Positions 8,933 to 18,613 are shown, counted from the stretch's first letter. The stretch: DNA of 64,000 nucleotides from Cellvibrionales bacterium UBA4451 (GCA_002390285.1 DGPB01000010.1:1-64000); one strand, 5' to 3'. Numbers and translations: made by a program. Notes: generated from the sequence alone by a model not told the origin.

Positions 8933-10252
8933 ATGTTGAATTCTGTAAAAATTGGCATTTGTGGTTTGGGAACAGTGGGCAGCGGTGCAGTGAATGTGCT
9001 GAACCGGAATGCTGACGAGATTAACGCCCGTGCAGGTTGCCAAATCGTCATCACCCAAGTGGGTGCGAGACGAGACAACCCTGCTTGTGAGTTGGGTGAC
9101 ATCAGTGTCTCCAGAGATATTTTTGAGGTGGCAGACAACCCCGATATCGATATTCTGGTGGAGCTAATCGGTGGCACTACCGTCGCTAAAGACTTGGTGT
9201 TTAGAGCCATTGAAAATGGCAAGCATGTGGTCACCGCGAACAAGGCGCTCATTGCTGAATTTGGTAACGAAATTTTTGAAGCGGCTAAAGAAAAAGGTGT
9301 AACTGTTGCCTTTGAAGCAGCCGTGGCGGGTGGCATTCCTATTATCAAGGCAATTCGTGAAGGATTGTCTGCCAATCGCATCGAGTGGCTGGCGGGAATT
9401 ATTAATGGCACCGGTAACTTTATTCTCACCCAGATGCGAGATAAAGGCCGTGACTTTGCCGATGTGTTAAAAGAAGCTCAAGCGCTGGGCTATGCAGAGG
9501 CCGACCCCACCTTTGATGTGGAAGGAATCGATGCCGCCCACAAGCTGGTTATTCTGGCTTCTTTGGCATTTGGTATCCCTCTGCAATTTGAAAAAGTCTT
9601 CACCGAAGGCATCAGCAAAGTGGATCCTCAGGATGTTACCTATGCCCAGCAGCTGGGCTATCGCATCAAGCATCTGGGGATTGCCCGTCGCAGCACTTAT
9701 AGCGATAACGGCGGTATTGAGCTTCGCGTTCATCCAACACTGATTCCAGCCAAACAATTGATCGCCAATGTAGACGGCGTGATGAACGCGGTGTTGGTAA
9801 AAGGTGATGCAGTGGGCCCTACGCTTTACTATGGCGCTGGCGCTGGCGCTGAGCCGACCGCTTCATCGGTGATTGCTGATATTGTTGATCTGGCCCGTAC
9901 TCTGACAGCAGACCCAGAACACCGTGTGCCCCACTTGGGTTTCCAGCCGGGCCAGTTGAACCATATTGAGATACTACCGATCGATGAGGTAGAAACTGCT
10001 TATTATTTACGGATCACCGCACTGGATGTTCCCGGTGTGTTGGCCAAAATCACTCAGATTCTGAGTGATGCAGACATTAGTGTTGAAGCCGTTATCCAGA
10101 AAGAACCGGAAGCGGACAGTGACCACGTTCCGTTGATTCTTATCACCGACCGAGCGATAGAGAAACATCTTGATGAAGCGGTGGAGAAAATTCAGGCACT
10201 GGATGCTACAGCAGGCGACGTTGTTCGAATTCGAGTGGAATCCTTAAGCTAA
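8933..10252 (+). CDS. hom: homoserine dehydrogenase
   Basis: This enzyme reduces aspartate semialdehyde to homoserine with NAD(P)H, at the branch to threonine and methionine. The 439-residue protein has the Rossmann motif GICGLGTVGSG at the start, the catalytic core (ANKALIAEFG, IINGTGNFILTQM, AEADPTFDVEGIDAAHK) and a C-terminal ACT domain from about residue 355 (YYLRITALDVPGVLAKI), which suggests feedback control by threonine. ATG 8933 follows AAGG and matches the family start. The frame is open to 8879 but without homology. thrC follows 106 bases later. Confidence 0.97.
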   Translation: MLNSVKIGICGLGTVGSGAVNVLNRNADEINARAGCQIVITQVGARRDNPACELGDISVSRDIFEVADNPDIDILVELIGGTTVAKDLVFRAIENGKHVVTANKALIAEFGNEIFEAAKEKGVTVAFEAAVAGGIPIIKAIREGLSANRIEWLAGIINGTGNFILTQMRDKGRDFADVLKEAQALGYAEADPTFDVEGIDAAHKLVILASLAFGIPLQFEKVFTEGISKVDPQDVTYAQQLGYRIKHLGIARRSTYSDNGGIELRVHPTLIPAKQLIANVDGVMNAVLVKGDAVGPTLYYGAGAGAEPTASSVIADIVDLARTLTADPEHRVPHLGFQPGQLNHIEILPIDEVETAYYLRITALDVPGVLAKITQILSDADISVEAVIQKEPEADSDHVPLILITDRAIEKHLDEAVEKIQALDATAGDVVRIRVESLS

Positions 10253-10358
10253 ATTTTATGTCATGCAGTATGCTAATTTTTTAATTGAACCAAGTGTTGG
10301 CAGATCCCAGTATAAAAAGTAATAGCGTAATAAATTACAGAGTAAATAGGCCTTTATT

Positions 10359-11756
10359 GTGAAATACATCAGTACCCGTGGGCAGGCGCCTGCACTGACA
10401 TTTGAAGAAGCCATTCTGGCCGGTCTCGCCAGTGATGGCGGGCTCTATGTGCCGGAAACCCTGCCACAGTTTTCTGCGGAAGAAATTGCCTCCTGGGCTG
10501 GGTTATCCTACCAAGAGTTGGCTTTTAAGATTATGTCGCCCTTTGTGGCCGGTGAAGTGCCTGATGACGACCTGCGCGAATTGATCGATAAGACCTATAG
10601 CACGTTCCGTCATGACGCTATTGCACCGCTGGTGCAAACCGCGCACAACGAATTTATTCTTGAGTTGTTTCAGGGGCCAACCCTCGCCTTCAAAGACTTC
10701 GCTCTACAATTTCTCGGCAATCTGCTGGACTACGTGTTGAAGAAGCGCAACCAGCGGGTAGTGATCATGGGGGCGACCTCCGGTGATACCGGTTCAGCCG
10801 CCATTGAAGGCTGTCGTCACAGTGATAACGTAGATATCTTTATTCTGCATCCGCATAACCGGGTGTCCGAAGTACAGCGTCGGCAGATGACCACCGTGTT
10901 GGAAAAGAATGTCTTTAATATTGCCATAGACGGTAACTTCGACGATTGTCAAAACATGGTGAAGAACAGCTTCGGTGATCAATCTTTTCTGCCAGAAGAT
11001 CGTCAGTTAGTAGCAGTGAACTCCATTAACTGGGCACGGATTATGGCCCAGATCGTCTACTATTTTTATGCCGGTCTGGCGTTGGGTGCGCCCCATCGTC
11101 CCGTGGCGTTCTCCGTGCCCACCGGTAACTTCGGCGATATTTTTGCGGGTTATCTGGCCAAACGCATGGGCCTGCCCATCGACCAGCTGGTAGTTGCCAC
11201 CAATGCCAACGATATTCTGCACCGCTGTATCAGCAACAACGATCACAGCCTGCATGACCTAGTTCATAGCCTATCGCCGTCGATGGACATCATGGTATCC
11301 AGTAACTTTGAGCGGATGCTGTTTGACCTGTATGACCGTGATGGCAACGCCATTAACGAACTGATGGCTAATTTCAAACAAACTGGCAAGTTAGCCTTGA
11401 GCGATACTGCATTGGCGAAAGCCAGAGAGCTCTTCACCAGCTATCGGCTGGATGATGATGCGATGATTAAAATGATCGCCGATATGTGGGAAAACACTGA
11501 ATACTTGCTAGATCCACACACGGCTATTGGCGTGGAAGCGGCACGCAAAACCCGCCGCCGTCGGGATATTCCGATGGTCTGCATGGCGACAGCTCATCCA
11601 GCCAAATTCCCGGAAGCCGTCCGTAAAGCCGGTTGCCCCCAAGATCCGGCGCTGCCCCACCATATGGCAGACTTGTTTGAGAGAGAAGAGCGTTATTCAG
11701 TACAGCCCAATGACCTGAACGCCGTGCATCAATTTATCGCTGACAATATGCGTTGA
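10359..11756 (+). CDS. thrC: threonine synthase
   Basis: This PLP enzyme converts O-phosphohomoserine to threonine. The 465-residue protein starts at GTG 10359 (MKYISTRGQAPALTFEEA), with a short purine-rich site upstream. The PLP lysine is in GPTLAFKDFALQF, followed by MGATSGDTGSAAIEG and SVPTGNFGDIFAGY, all typical of the long gammaproteobacterial ThrC. It forms the second half of a hom-thrC pair, so the two last steps specific to threonine synthesis are encoded together. Confidence 0.97.
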   Translation: MKYISTRGQAPALTFEEAILAGLASDGGLYVPETLPQFSAEEIASWAGLSYQELAFKIMSPFVAGEVPDDDLRELIDKTYSTFRHDAIAPLVQTAHNEFILELFQGPTLAFKDFALQFLGNLLDYVLKKRNQRVVIMGATSGDTGSAAIEGCRHSDNVDIFILHPHNRVSEVQRRQMTTVLEKNVFNIAIDGNFDDCQNMVKNSFGDQSFLPEDRQLVAVNSINWARIMAQIVYYFYAGLALGAPHRPVAFSVPTGNFGDIFAGYLAKRMGLPIDQLVVATNANDILHRCISNNDHSLHDLVHSLSPSMDIMVSSNFERMLFDLYDRDGNAINELMANFKQTGKLALSDTALAKARELFTSYRLDDDAMIKMIADMWENTEYLLDPHTAIGVEAARKTRRRRDIPMVCMATAHPAKFPEAVRKAGCPQDPALPHHMADLFEREERYSVQPNDLNAVHQFIADNMR

Positions 11757-11760
11757 TCAT

Positions 11761-11800
11761 CTCAGCACACCTGTAAATATCTCAGCACGCCTGTAAATGA
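11761..11800. repeat. 20-bp tandem duplication between thrC and hopJ
   Basis: Two adjacent 20-base units start with CTCAGCAC and share CCTGTAAAT. They differ at three positions. They fall in the short gap after the thrC stop codon and look like a recent slip duplication. Confidence 0.8.
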
Positions 11801-11807
11801 TGAGTAG

Positions 11808-12170
11808 ATGATTATGAATCGCCGTATGTCTCTTGCCGACTTTCTGGAAAAACTAAAGACGACCCCTGAAACCGTCACCTTTGACAATACCATTGCTGTT
11901 ATTGAAGAAAACTATATCTTCAGCGAGACAGCATTCACTAATGGTGAAACCAAGAATGCAGCGGGGCAGAATAATGGCTCCTGCAAAATTTTTGCATTTT
12001 GTCATCTTAATGGCCTGACTGAAAGTCAGACTTTACCGTGTTTTGGTGATTACTACCGAACCGATGTGCTGAAAAATCCAGACAGTGACGATCACCAAAA
12101 TATAAGACAATTTATTAAGCAGGGATGGCAGGGTATCAGCTTTGATGGCAGTGCCTTGATTTTAAAATAG
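11808..12170 (+). CDS. HopJ type III effector family protein
   Basis: This 120-residue protein matches the HopJ family: AFTNGETKNAAGQNNGSCKI, CFGDYYRTDVLKNP, DHQNIRQFIKQGW and GISFDG. The family was named after a Pseudomonas syringae protein, but it is widespread in free-living marine and soil bacteria that lack a type III system. A secretion role here is therefore doubtful and the function unknown. Possible starts are ATG 11808, 11814 or 11826; the family N-terminus (MSLADFLEKL) fits 11826 best, but no strong ribosome-binding site decides it. It follows thrC after 51 bases. Confidence 0.85.
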   Translation: MIMNRRMSLADFLEKLKTTPETVTFDNTIAVIEENYIFSETAFTNGETKNAAGQNNGSCKIFAFCHLNGLTESQTLPCFGDYYRTDVLKNPDSDDHQNIRQFIKQGWQGISFDGSALILK

Positions 12171-12230
12171 CGCCCAAATAGTTTTAACGCAGACTCGATA
12201 TTTTTATCACCATTACGGAGCATTAGCCGC

Positions 12231-12950
12231 ATGGGCAGAGCCTATCAAAACCGCAAAGAATCGATGGCAAAAACCTCTGACATGAAGGCCAAGGTTTATA
12301 GCCGCTATGGCCGTGAAATCTATGTCAGTGCCAAATCAGGGGGTGTCGACCCCATCGGAAATTTAGCGTTACGCAACTTGATCGATCGCGCTAAAAAGGA
12401 TCAAGTTCCTGCTCATGTTATTGATAAGGCCATTGATAAAGCGAAAGGCGGTGGGGGTGAGGACTATTCCCCCGCACGTTATGAGGGCTATGGGCCGGGT
12501 GGAAGCATGGCCATCATTGAGTGCTTAACTGACAACCCCAACCGTACCTTCGGTGATGTTCGTCTGGCGTTCACCAAAACCAAATGTAAAATTGGTAGTC
12601 AGGGTAGTGTTAGTCACATGTTCGATCACTTATCCATTTTCGTTTTTAACTATGACGATGAAGATACGGTGCTGGAAGCATTGATGGATGCGGACGTCGA
12701 CGTGACTGATATCGAAAATGAAGACGGTAAGATTTCTGTATTTGCACCGAACACCGATTACTTTAAGGCAAAGCAGGCACTACTCGATGCCTGTGGCGAC
12801 CTCGATTTCGAGGTTGATGAGATACAGTTTATTGCCCATAACTACCTGTCGATCAGTGGTGACGATGTCGCTTTATTCGAGAAATTTTTAGCCATGCTGA
12901 ATGAGCTGGATGATGTTCAACAGGTTTACCACAATGTTGAGTTGTCCTAG
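12231..12950 (+). CDS. YebC/PmpR family regulator, YeeN-type paralogue
   Basis: This 239-residue protein belongs to the YebC/TACO1 family, whose members act as transcriptional regulators or help ribosomes through proline stretches. It begins MGRAYQNRKESMAKTSDMKA, the YeeN-type N-terminus, instead of the MAGHSKWANIKHRK of canonical YebC (present at 62849). Shared core motifs are HVIDKAIDKAKGGGGEDY, YEGYGPGGSMAIIECLTDN and GSQGSVSHMFD. It lies alone between hopJ and the minus-strand fad operon, apart from the aspS-yebC region. A CGGAG about ten bases upstream supports ATG 12231. Confidence 0.92.
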   Translation: MGRAYQNRKESMAKTSDMKAKVYSRYGREIYVSAKSGGVDPIGNLALRNLIDRAKKDQVPAHVIDKAIDKAKGGGGEDYSPARYEGYGPGGSMAIIECLTDNPNRTFGDVRLAFTKTKCKIGSQGSVSHMFDHLSIFVFNYDDEDTVLEALMDADVDVTDIENEDGKISVFAPNTDYFKAKQALLDACGDLDFEVDEIQFIAHNYLSISGDDVALFEKFLAMLNELDDVQQVYHNVELS

Positions 12951-12996
12951 GCTCGTAGTGGTTAGACGTAAATTTGGTAGATTATGGGAGTCTCCT

Positions 12997-13101
12997 TTAA
13001 TTCTTTACAGCTTGTTCATGGCTATTACTGCGAAACTTAAAAACACTCCGCGTAGATACAGCTAGTGCTACTAATGCGATGGCTAAGCTAACCCATACCA
13101 T
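12997..13101 (-). CDS. possible 34-residue single-helix membrane protein
   Basis: A short minus-strand ORF with an AGGA site eight bases before its ATG encodes MVWVSLAIALVALAVSTRS and then a basic, polar tail. That is one hydrophobic helix with positive charges after it, as in many small bacterial membrane proteins. It lies 61 bases downstream of the fadI gene on the same strand, so it could be read from the fad transcript. I recognise no family, and a chance ORF is possible. Confidence 0.35.
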   Translation of the reverse strand: MVWVSLAIALVALAVSTRSVFKFRSNSHEQAVKN

Positions 13102-13162
13102 TGATTTATTCCTGCTGTTTCCCGATGAGGATGGTTAGTTTGAAAGGGAATTCTGGGAGTGG

Positions 13163-14446
13163 TTATTTTTCCAATATCGCCGCCACACCCATACCCCCAG
13201 CAGTACAGATTGAGATCAGTCCTCGGCCACCACCCGCATCATTCAACTGTTTAGCCAGTGTTCCCGCTATTCGCGCGCCGGTGGCGGCAAACGGATGCCC
13301 CACAGCCAAGCTGCTGCCCACCTGATTCATTTTGCTGCGATCGATACTGCCAAGTGCGCTTTGCATGCCCAATCTATTTTGGCAGTACTCTTCGGATTCC
13401 CAGGCTTTGAGGGTGCAAAGTACTTGCGCGGCAAAGGCTTCATGGATTTCGTAGTGAGAGAAGCTCTGAAGTGTTAATTCTGCTTTGCACAGCATGTTGG
13501 CGACGGCCACGGTCGGTGCCATCAGTAACCCTTCTCCCGCCACAAAGTCCACCGAGGCGGTTTCCATATGGGTCAGTCTAGCTAGTACAGGGAGGTTGTT
13601 GGCCTCGGCCCATTCTTCACTAGCTAACATAATCGCGGCTGCGCCATCGGTGAGCGGTGTGCTGTTGCCTGCGGTCAGCGTGCCTGCTTCTGAGTGATCA
13701 AAGGCGGGTTTAAGCCGTTCTAGTCGTTCGGCGGTGAGATCGTAGCGAAGATTGTTATCTCGCAGCACACCGGCGCAGGGACTTAATAGCTCATCGTAAA
13801 AGCGGTTGTTGTAGGCAGCCTCGGCTCGATTGTGGCTTGCTTGAGCCAAGATGTCCTGCTCTTCCCGGCTGATTTTCCACTCTTTTGCCATCAGCTCACA
13901 GTGTTCACCCATACTCAGTCCCGTGCGGGGTTCGGCAATGGAGGGGGGCACTGGGGACAATTCACCAAAACGGAATTGTTTAAACGCGGCGAGTTTTTGT
14001 TGTAGGGTCTTTGCCCTGGAAAGCTGAAGTAATCGTTGTGAAAACCGACGGGAAAACACGATCGGTGCATCACTGGCACTATCACTACCCGCAGCAATAC
14101 CACATTCAATTTGTCCGCAGGCAATTTTTGCGGCAATACCAAAAGCGGCTTGCAGGCTAGTGCCGCAGGCTTGTTGCAAGGTGATCCCTGAGGTAAGCGG
14201 TGAGAGGGTAGTGCTTAACACGGCCTCCCTCGCCAGATTAAAGTCCTTGGCGTGTGTGGTGACGGCACCGGCCACCACTTCATCAATCAATTTGTTTTGC
14301 AGTTGGTATCGGTCAACGAGCCCCTGTATCGCGTTGGAGAGCATGTCGAGATTGGTAAGATCAGCGTAAGCAGTGCCAGCCCGGCAGAAAGGTGTGCGGT
14401 TTGATCCAACAATAGCAACGGGACGAAGCGCTTGGTAATTATTCAT
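13163..14446 (-). CDS. fadI: acetyl-CoA C-acyltransferase (thiolase), FadI type
   Basis: Thiolase cleaves 3-ketoacyl-CoA to acetyl-CoA in the last step of beta-oxidation. The 427-residue protein has the nucleophilic cysteine in TLQQACGTSLQA, the histidine loop IHEAFAAQ, GHPFAATGARI and the second active cysteine in CTAGGMG. The long form and the HEAFAAQ motif place it with FadI rather than FadA. Its ATG overlaps the stop of fadJ by eight bases (ATGAATAA), so translation is probably coupled. It is the third gene of the minus-strand fatty-acid operon. Confidence 0.94.
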   Translation of the reverse strand: MNNYQALRPVAIVGSNRTPFCRAGTAYADLTNLDMLSNAIQGLVDRYQLQNKLIDEVVAGAVTTHAKDFNLAREAVLSTTLSPLTSGITLQQACGTSLQAAFGIAAKIACGQIECGIAAGSDSASDAPIVFSRRFSQRLLQLSRAKTLQQKLAAFKQFRFGELSPVPPSIAEPRTGLSMGEHCELMAKEWKISREEQDILAQASHNRAEAAYNNRFYDELLSPCAGVLRDNNLRYDLTAERLERLKPAFDHSEAGTLTAGNSTPLTDGAAAIMLASEEWAEANNLPVLARLTHMETASVDFVAGEGLLMAPTVAVANMLCKAELTLQSFSHYEIHEAFAAQVLCTLKAWESEEYCQNRLGMQSALGSIDRSKMNQVGSSLAVGHPFAATGARIAGTLAKQLNDAGGGRGLISICTAGGMGVAAILEK

Positions 14447-16469
14447 TGTCGGTTACCTCGTCAGTCGTGAGGTTGGTGCTGAGATCGGAATATTGGCTAA
14501 GCGATTGTTCCAGATAGTGAAGCGGCCCACCCCTAAATGGCGCAAAGCCGATACCAAATATCACCCCTGCATCGAGTAGTTCAGCATTGTCTACAATACC
14601 TTCTTCAAGGCAGCGAGAGCATTCGTCTATTAGTGGGTTGATCAGTCGTTCGCCCAAAATATCCAGTGCCACCGTATCGCTGGGTTTTTCTTTAACGGGT
14701 TTGCCTTTTTTCCAACGATAAAAGCCTTCGCCATTTTTCTTGCCCAGTTTTCCTTCGTTGAGCAGATCCTGAAGCATCTGTCTCGCGTTGGTATTCTCTG
14801 GTGCCAGTTTGGTGGCAACACTAATCGCCACATCCAGTCCCACTGTGTCGGCTATTTCAATCGGCCCCATAGGCATACCAAAAAGCTCAGCGGCTGCATC
14901 AATGGTAGCGATACTGTGGCCTTCTTTCGCCAGATTAAGTGCCTCCAGCATAAAGGGTGCCAGCACGCGATTGACCAGAAAGCCCGGTGCGCTCTTTACC
15001 GGCAGGGGATATTTACCAATGAGGTTGGCGAAAATGCAGCCTTTTTTGACTGCTTTGTCGGTCGTCGCTGCATCGTCAGAAATATCATTCCGAACCACTT
15101 CAACCAGAGGCATCTTTTCCACAGGGTTAAAAAAGTGCAGGCCAATTAATCGACTGGGCTGCTCCAAGCCTTCGGCAATGTCTGCAAGCGGAATGGCAGA
15201 GGTGTTAGTGGCCAACACGGCGGTTGGCAGTGCTTTTTGTTCGATCTCGACAAATAATTGTTGTTTGGCTTCCAGGTTTTCATAGATAGCCTCGATAATG
15301 ACATCGGCCCGGGCAATGCCCTCTCCTGCAACATCGGCGATCAGTCGACTTTTGGCAGCGATGATGCGAGCTTTGGTTTTGAGCTTTCGTTTAAACAGTG
15401 ATTCCGCACGTTTTAGTGCGGGTTCAAGATACTCAAACTCTCGATCCTGAAGGGTCACTTCAAACCCGCGCAGGGCACACCAGGCAGCAATATCCCCACC
15501 CATGACACCAGCACCGATCACATGGACTCGACGTGGTTTCCAGTCGGCAGTGGCTTCGTCAACCTTGCCGAGCTCTTTCAATTGCTCTTGTAGACGAAAA
15601 ACCCGACGGAGATTGCGGGAGGTGTCACCCATGAGCAATTTACTTACCAGATCGGCTTCTCCGTCCAGAAGTTCATTAAAGTTATCACCCACTTCGCGCC
15701 AGAGGTCGATCAGCGCATAGGGGGCAGGATAATGCTCCCGGCGCGCTTTTTTGGCCACTTCGCGCTCCATGATCTTTGCTAGGCCATGACGCATGCCGGT
15801 GCTGCTGCTCAGTTTTGCTAATGTACCGGCACGACGACTTTTTCGGTGTGAGACCACCGCTTTGCGCGCTGCCCAGCGAAGGCTACAGTGCTCTGATACC
15901 ACTTGATCAATCAGCCCCAAGGTTCTGGCGGCCCGTGCTCTCAGCATTCTGGCGCTCAAAATAAGTTCTAGAGCTTTGCGCCCACCCAGCAGTCGTATGC
16001 TTCGAGCGGTACCGCCAAAGCCGGGGAAAATACCCAGTTGAATCTCGGGGAAGCCAATACGGGTGTTATCGCTATCCAGTGCCACGCGATAGTCACAGGC
16101 CAGCGCTAGTTCCAGCCCACCACCCAGACAGAATCCGTGAATCGAGGCAACGGTGGGGCATCGTAGATCTTCCAGACGTGAAAATAGATTTTGGGCTTGC
16201 AGGATGCCGTCTTTCGCTGCCTGTTGATCCGTTTGTTGCTCAAACTCACGGATATCGGCACCAGCGATAAAGCCGGTGGGCTTTTTGGAGTAAATCACCA
16301 ATCCCAGTGGAAGGTCATTCTCCAAGTCACTCAGTACCGCATTCAGTTCGAGCATGACATCAGTGCTCAGTGAGTTGAGCTTTTCACCCTGACGATCGAG
16401 GCCCAACCAGACAATGTTTTCGGCATCTCGTTCTAAATGCCAGTGTGTGTTTTTTGGATTCTCGGTCAT
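14439..16469 (-). CDS. fadJ: fatty acid oxidation complex alpha subunit, FadJ type
   Basis: This bifunctional enzyme carries out enoyl-CoA hydration and 3-hydroxyacyl-CoA dehydrogenation. The 676-residue protein has an N-terminal crotonase domain (about 1-190) with both catalytic glutamates, in GGGLELALACDYR and GFPEIQLGIFPGFGG. The NAD-binding domain starts near residue 310 (HVIGAGVMGGDIAAW), with the catalytic histidine in GLHFFNPVEKMPLVEV, and two C-terminal helical domains follow. It pairs with the downstream fadI as the alpha subunit of the complex. The start ATG 16469 has GAGAAA upstream. Confidence 0.95.
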   Translation of the reverse strand: MTENPKNTHWHLERDAENIVWLGLDRQGEKLNSLSTDVMLELNAVLSDLENDLPLGLVIYSKKPTGFIAGADIREFEQQTDQQAAKDGILQAQNLFSRLEDLRCPTVASIHGFCLGGGLELALACDYRVALDSDNTRIGFPEIQLGIFPGFGGTARSIRLLGGRKALELILSARMLRARAARTLGLIDQVVSEHCSLRWAARKAVVSHRKSRRAGTLAKLSSSTGMRHGLAKIMEREVAKKARREHYPAPYALIDLWREVGDNFNELLDGEADLVSKLLMGDTSRNLRRVFRLQEQLKELGKVDEATADWKPRRVHVIGAGVMGGDIAAWCALRGFEVTLQDREFEYLEPALKRAESLFKRKLKTKARIIAAKSRLIADVAGEGIARADVIIEAIYENLEAKQQLFVEIEQKALPTAVLATNTSAIPLADIAEGLEQPSRLIGLHFFNPVEKMPLVEVVRNDISDDAATTDKAVKKGCIFANLIGKYPLPVKSAPGFLVNRVLAPFMLEALNLAKEGHSIATIDAAAELFGMPMGPIEIADTVGLDVAISVATKLAPENTNARQMLQDLLNEGKLGKKNGEGFYRWKKGKPVKEKPSDTVALDILGERLINPLIDECSRCLEEGIVDNAELLDAGVIFGIGFAPFRGGPLHYLEQSLSQYSDLSTNLTTDEVTDNE

Positions 16470-16583
16470 ATTGTTTCTCAGGTTCTAACGGTCTCGAACG
16501 CTTAAGTGATTGTGGACATCAATGCTGGTACTTTTTTGCAGGTATCAGTTGCTAGCACTATCTAGTGGCACTAGGAACTGGCA

Positions 16584-18422
16584 TTAAAAGTTATCTTCAG
16601 GCATCGCCATCAACGATTTGGAACCTGTCTTAATCGTGGCAGCCAGTGTTTCTGTGCGAGGCAATATTTTCGCAAAGTAAAATTCAGCTGTCTGGATTTT
16701 AGCTTGGTAAAAGCTGTTGTCTGTTACAGCTTCGGTATTAGTTTCTTCTGCGATTTTTTGTAGCGAGCCCTTTTGTTGCGAAACCTTTTGCTGTGCTACA
16801 TAGGCACTCTTAGCCCAAATAAATCCGAGCAGCACGTAACCTGAGTACATCAGGTAATCCACCGAAGCAGCACCCACCTGATCGCGATTTCGCATGGCAG
16901 AAAAGCCAACTCTCCTCGTCAGGCTTTTCCAGCGCTTAACGCTTTTCCATAGGGGGATCACAAAGGGTCTCATCTGGCGGTTCCATCGGTGTTCTTTGCA
17001 GAACTTAATAATCTCGGCAGTCACGGGTTTCATCAGCTTGCCCTTGCTACCGAGTACTTTTCGACCCAATAAATCCAGAGATTGAATACCCGTAGTACCT
17101 TCATACAATGTGGCAATTCGTGCATCGCGGGCGTTTTGCTCCATACCCCACTCACTAATATAGCCATGGCCACCAAAGCATTGCATACCCAAGTTAGCAC
17201 TTTCTAAACCGGTCTCGGTGATGAAGGCTTTAATAATGGGGGTTAGGAAACTCAACAGATTTTCAGCTTCCTCCTGTTTGGCTGCATCCGTCGATTTTTC
17301 GGTGGTATCCACCAAGGTTCCGGCAAAGTAAATCAGAGCTCTACTACCTTCGGCAAAAGCTTTCTGGGTGAGCAGCATACGGCGTACATCGGGGTGAACA
17401 ATAATCGGATCAGCAGGGCCGTCAGGATTTTTTGTGCCGGTCAGGGAGCGCATCGACAACCGATCTTTGGCATAGGCCAGTGAGTTCTGGAAAGACAGCT
17501 CCGTGTGGGATAACCCCTGAATGCCTGTGCCCATCCGTGCCACATTCATAAAGGTAAACATACACCTTAGCCCCTTGTTGGGCTGGCCCAGCATATAGCC
17601 GGTGGCGCCATCAAAATTGAGGACACAGGTGGCGTTGCCGTGTATTCCCATCTTGTGTTCCAGCGAGCCACAGCTCACGGCATTGCGGTCACCCGGCGAA
17701 CCGTCTTCATTGGGAATAAATTTTGGCACAATAAACAGGGAGATGCCTTTGGTGCCAGCGGGAGCACCGGGCAATCTCGCCAATACAATATGGACAATAT
17801 TCCCCGCGAGGTCATGTTCACCTGCGGAGATAAAAATTTTAGACCCAGTGATAGAAAAACTGCCATCTTCATTGGGTTCAGCTTTGCTCTTCAATAACCC
17901 CAAATCGGTACCACAATGGGCTTCGGTCAGACACATGGTGCCGGTCCACTCACCGCTGATCAGGTGCTTCAGGTAAGTGTCTTTTTGTGCCTCGGTGCCG
18001 TGGTCAAAAATAGTCACCGTTGCCCCATGGGAAAGGCCTGGATACATGGACCAAGCCCAGTTAGCCGTGCCAATAATCTCGCGAATAACTAGCCCAATGG
18101 AAATAGGTAGCCCCTGACCACCATACTCAACAGGTTGTTCCATAGAGGGCCAGCCTCCGGCTACAAACGCTTGGTAGGCTTCTTTGAAACCGGTGGGTGT
18201 TGTAACTTCGCCATCCACCAGTTGGCAACCTTCCCGGTCGCCCACCGCATTGAGGGGAGCCAGTACCTCCTCAGAAAATTTGGCCGCCTCTTCAAAAACC
18301 GCATTAGCCAGATCGGCTGTAGCCTCTTCGTACCCCGGCAAGTTCTGGTAGTGGGGATAGACATTGAGTAAGTCTTCTAAAACGAACTGAATATCGCGCA
18401 AAGGGGCTTTGTAGTTAGCCAT
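16584..18422 (-). CDS. acyl-CoA dehydrogenase with C-terminal extension
   Basis: This FAD enzyme makes the first double bond of beta-oxidation. At 612 residues it belongs to the long acyl-CoA dehydrogenase class with an extra C-terminal domain. Visible motifs are MCLTEAHCGTDLGLL, KIFISAGEHDL, the catalytic glutamate in TLYEGTTGIQSLDLLGRK, and MQCFGGHGYISEWGMEQ. It is the first gene of the minus-strand operon, 114 bases upstream of fadJ, so the three genes cover one complete round of beta-oxidation. The divergent recJ lies on its other side. The chain-length preference cannot be read from the sequence. Confidence 0.94.
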   Translation of the reverse strand: MANYKAPLRDIQFVLEDLLNVYPHYQNLPGYEEATADLANAVFEEAAKFSEEVLAPLNAVGDREGCQLVDGEVTTPTGFKEAYQAFVAGGWPSMEQPVEYGGQGLPISIGLVIREIIGTANWAWSMYPGLSHGATVTIFDHGTEAQKDTYLKHLISGEWTGTMCLTEAHCGTDLGLLKSKAEPNEDGSFSITGSKIFISAGEHDLAGNIVHIVLARLPGAPAGTKGISLFIVPKFIPNEDGSPGDRNAVSCGSLEHKMGIHGNATCVLNFDGATGYMLGQPNKGLRCMFTFMNVARMGTGIQGLSHTELSFQNSLAYAKDRLSMRSLTGTKNPDGPADPIIVHPDVRRMLLTQKAFAEGSRALIYFAGTLVDTTEKSTDAAKQEEAENLLSFLTPIIKAFITETGLESANLGMQCFGGHGYISEWGMEQNARDARIATLYEGTTGIQSLDLLGRKVLGSKGKLMKPVTAEIIKFCKEHRWNRQMRPFVIPLWKSVKRWKSLTRRVGFSAMRNRDQVGAASVDYLMYSGYVLLGFIWAKSAYVAQQKVSQQKGSLQKIAEETNTEAVTDNSFYQAKIQTAEFYFAKILPRTETLAATIKTGSKSLMAMPEDNF

Positions 18423-18613
18423 GAGAACTCCTGTTCAATTACCATCACTCATAAATGGTTGGGAATAAATGCCTACGATACAATGCAGACAGTATTATCA
18501 TTTGTGAACAATCATAGCGCATCGCATGGGGATTGAAATGGAGCCTATTAAAAATTTACCTATATCGTTTGATATTAGGTTGGCAATGTTGAGTGTTAGC
18601 CTGTGTGCCATTC

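Noticed and set aside
8716..9429. 237-codon minus-strand open frame opposite hom
   Set aside because: It lies antisense to a clear homoserine dehydrogenase and its translation is the Ser/Ala/Pro-rich type expected of an antisense shadow.
11808..12170. HopJ protein as evidence of a type III secretion system
   Set aside because: The family is common in bacteria without such systems, and no secretion genes are in the window.
14788..15285. 165-codon plus-strand open frame inside fadJ
   Set aside because: It is antisense to conserved FadJ sequence, with no ribosome-binding site and no recognisable domain.
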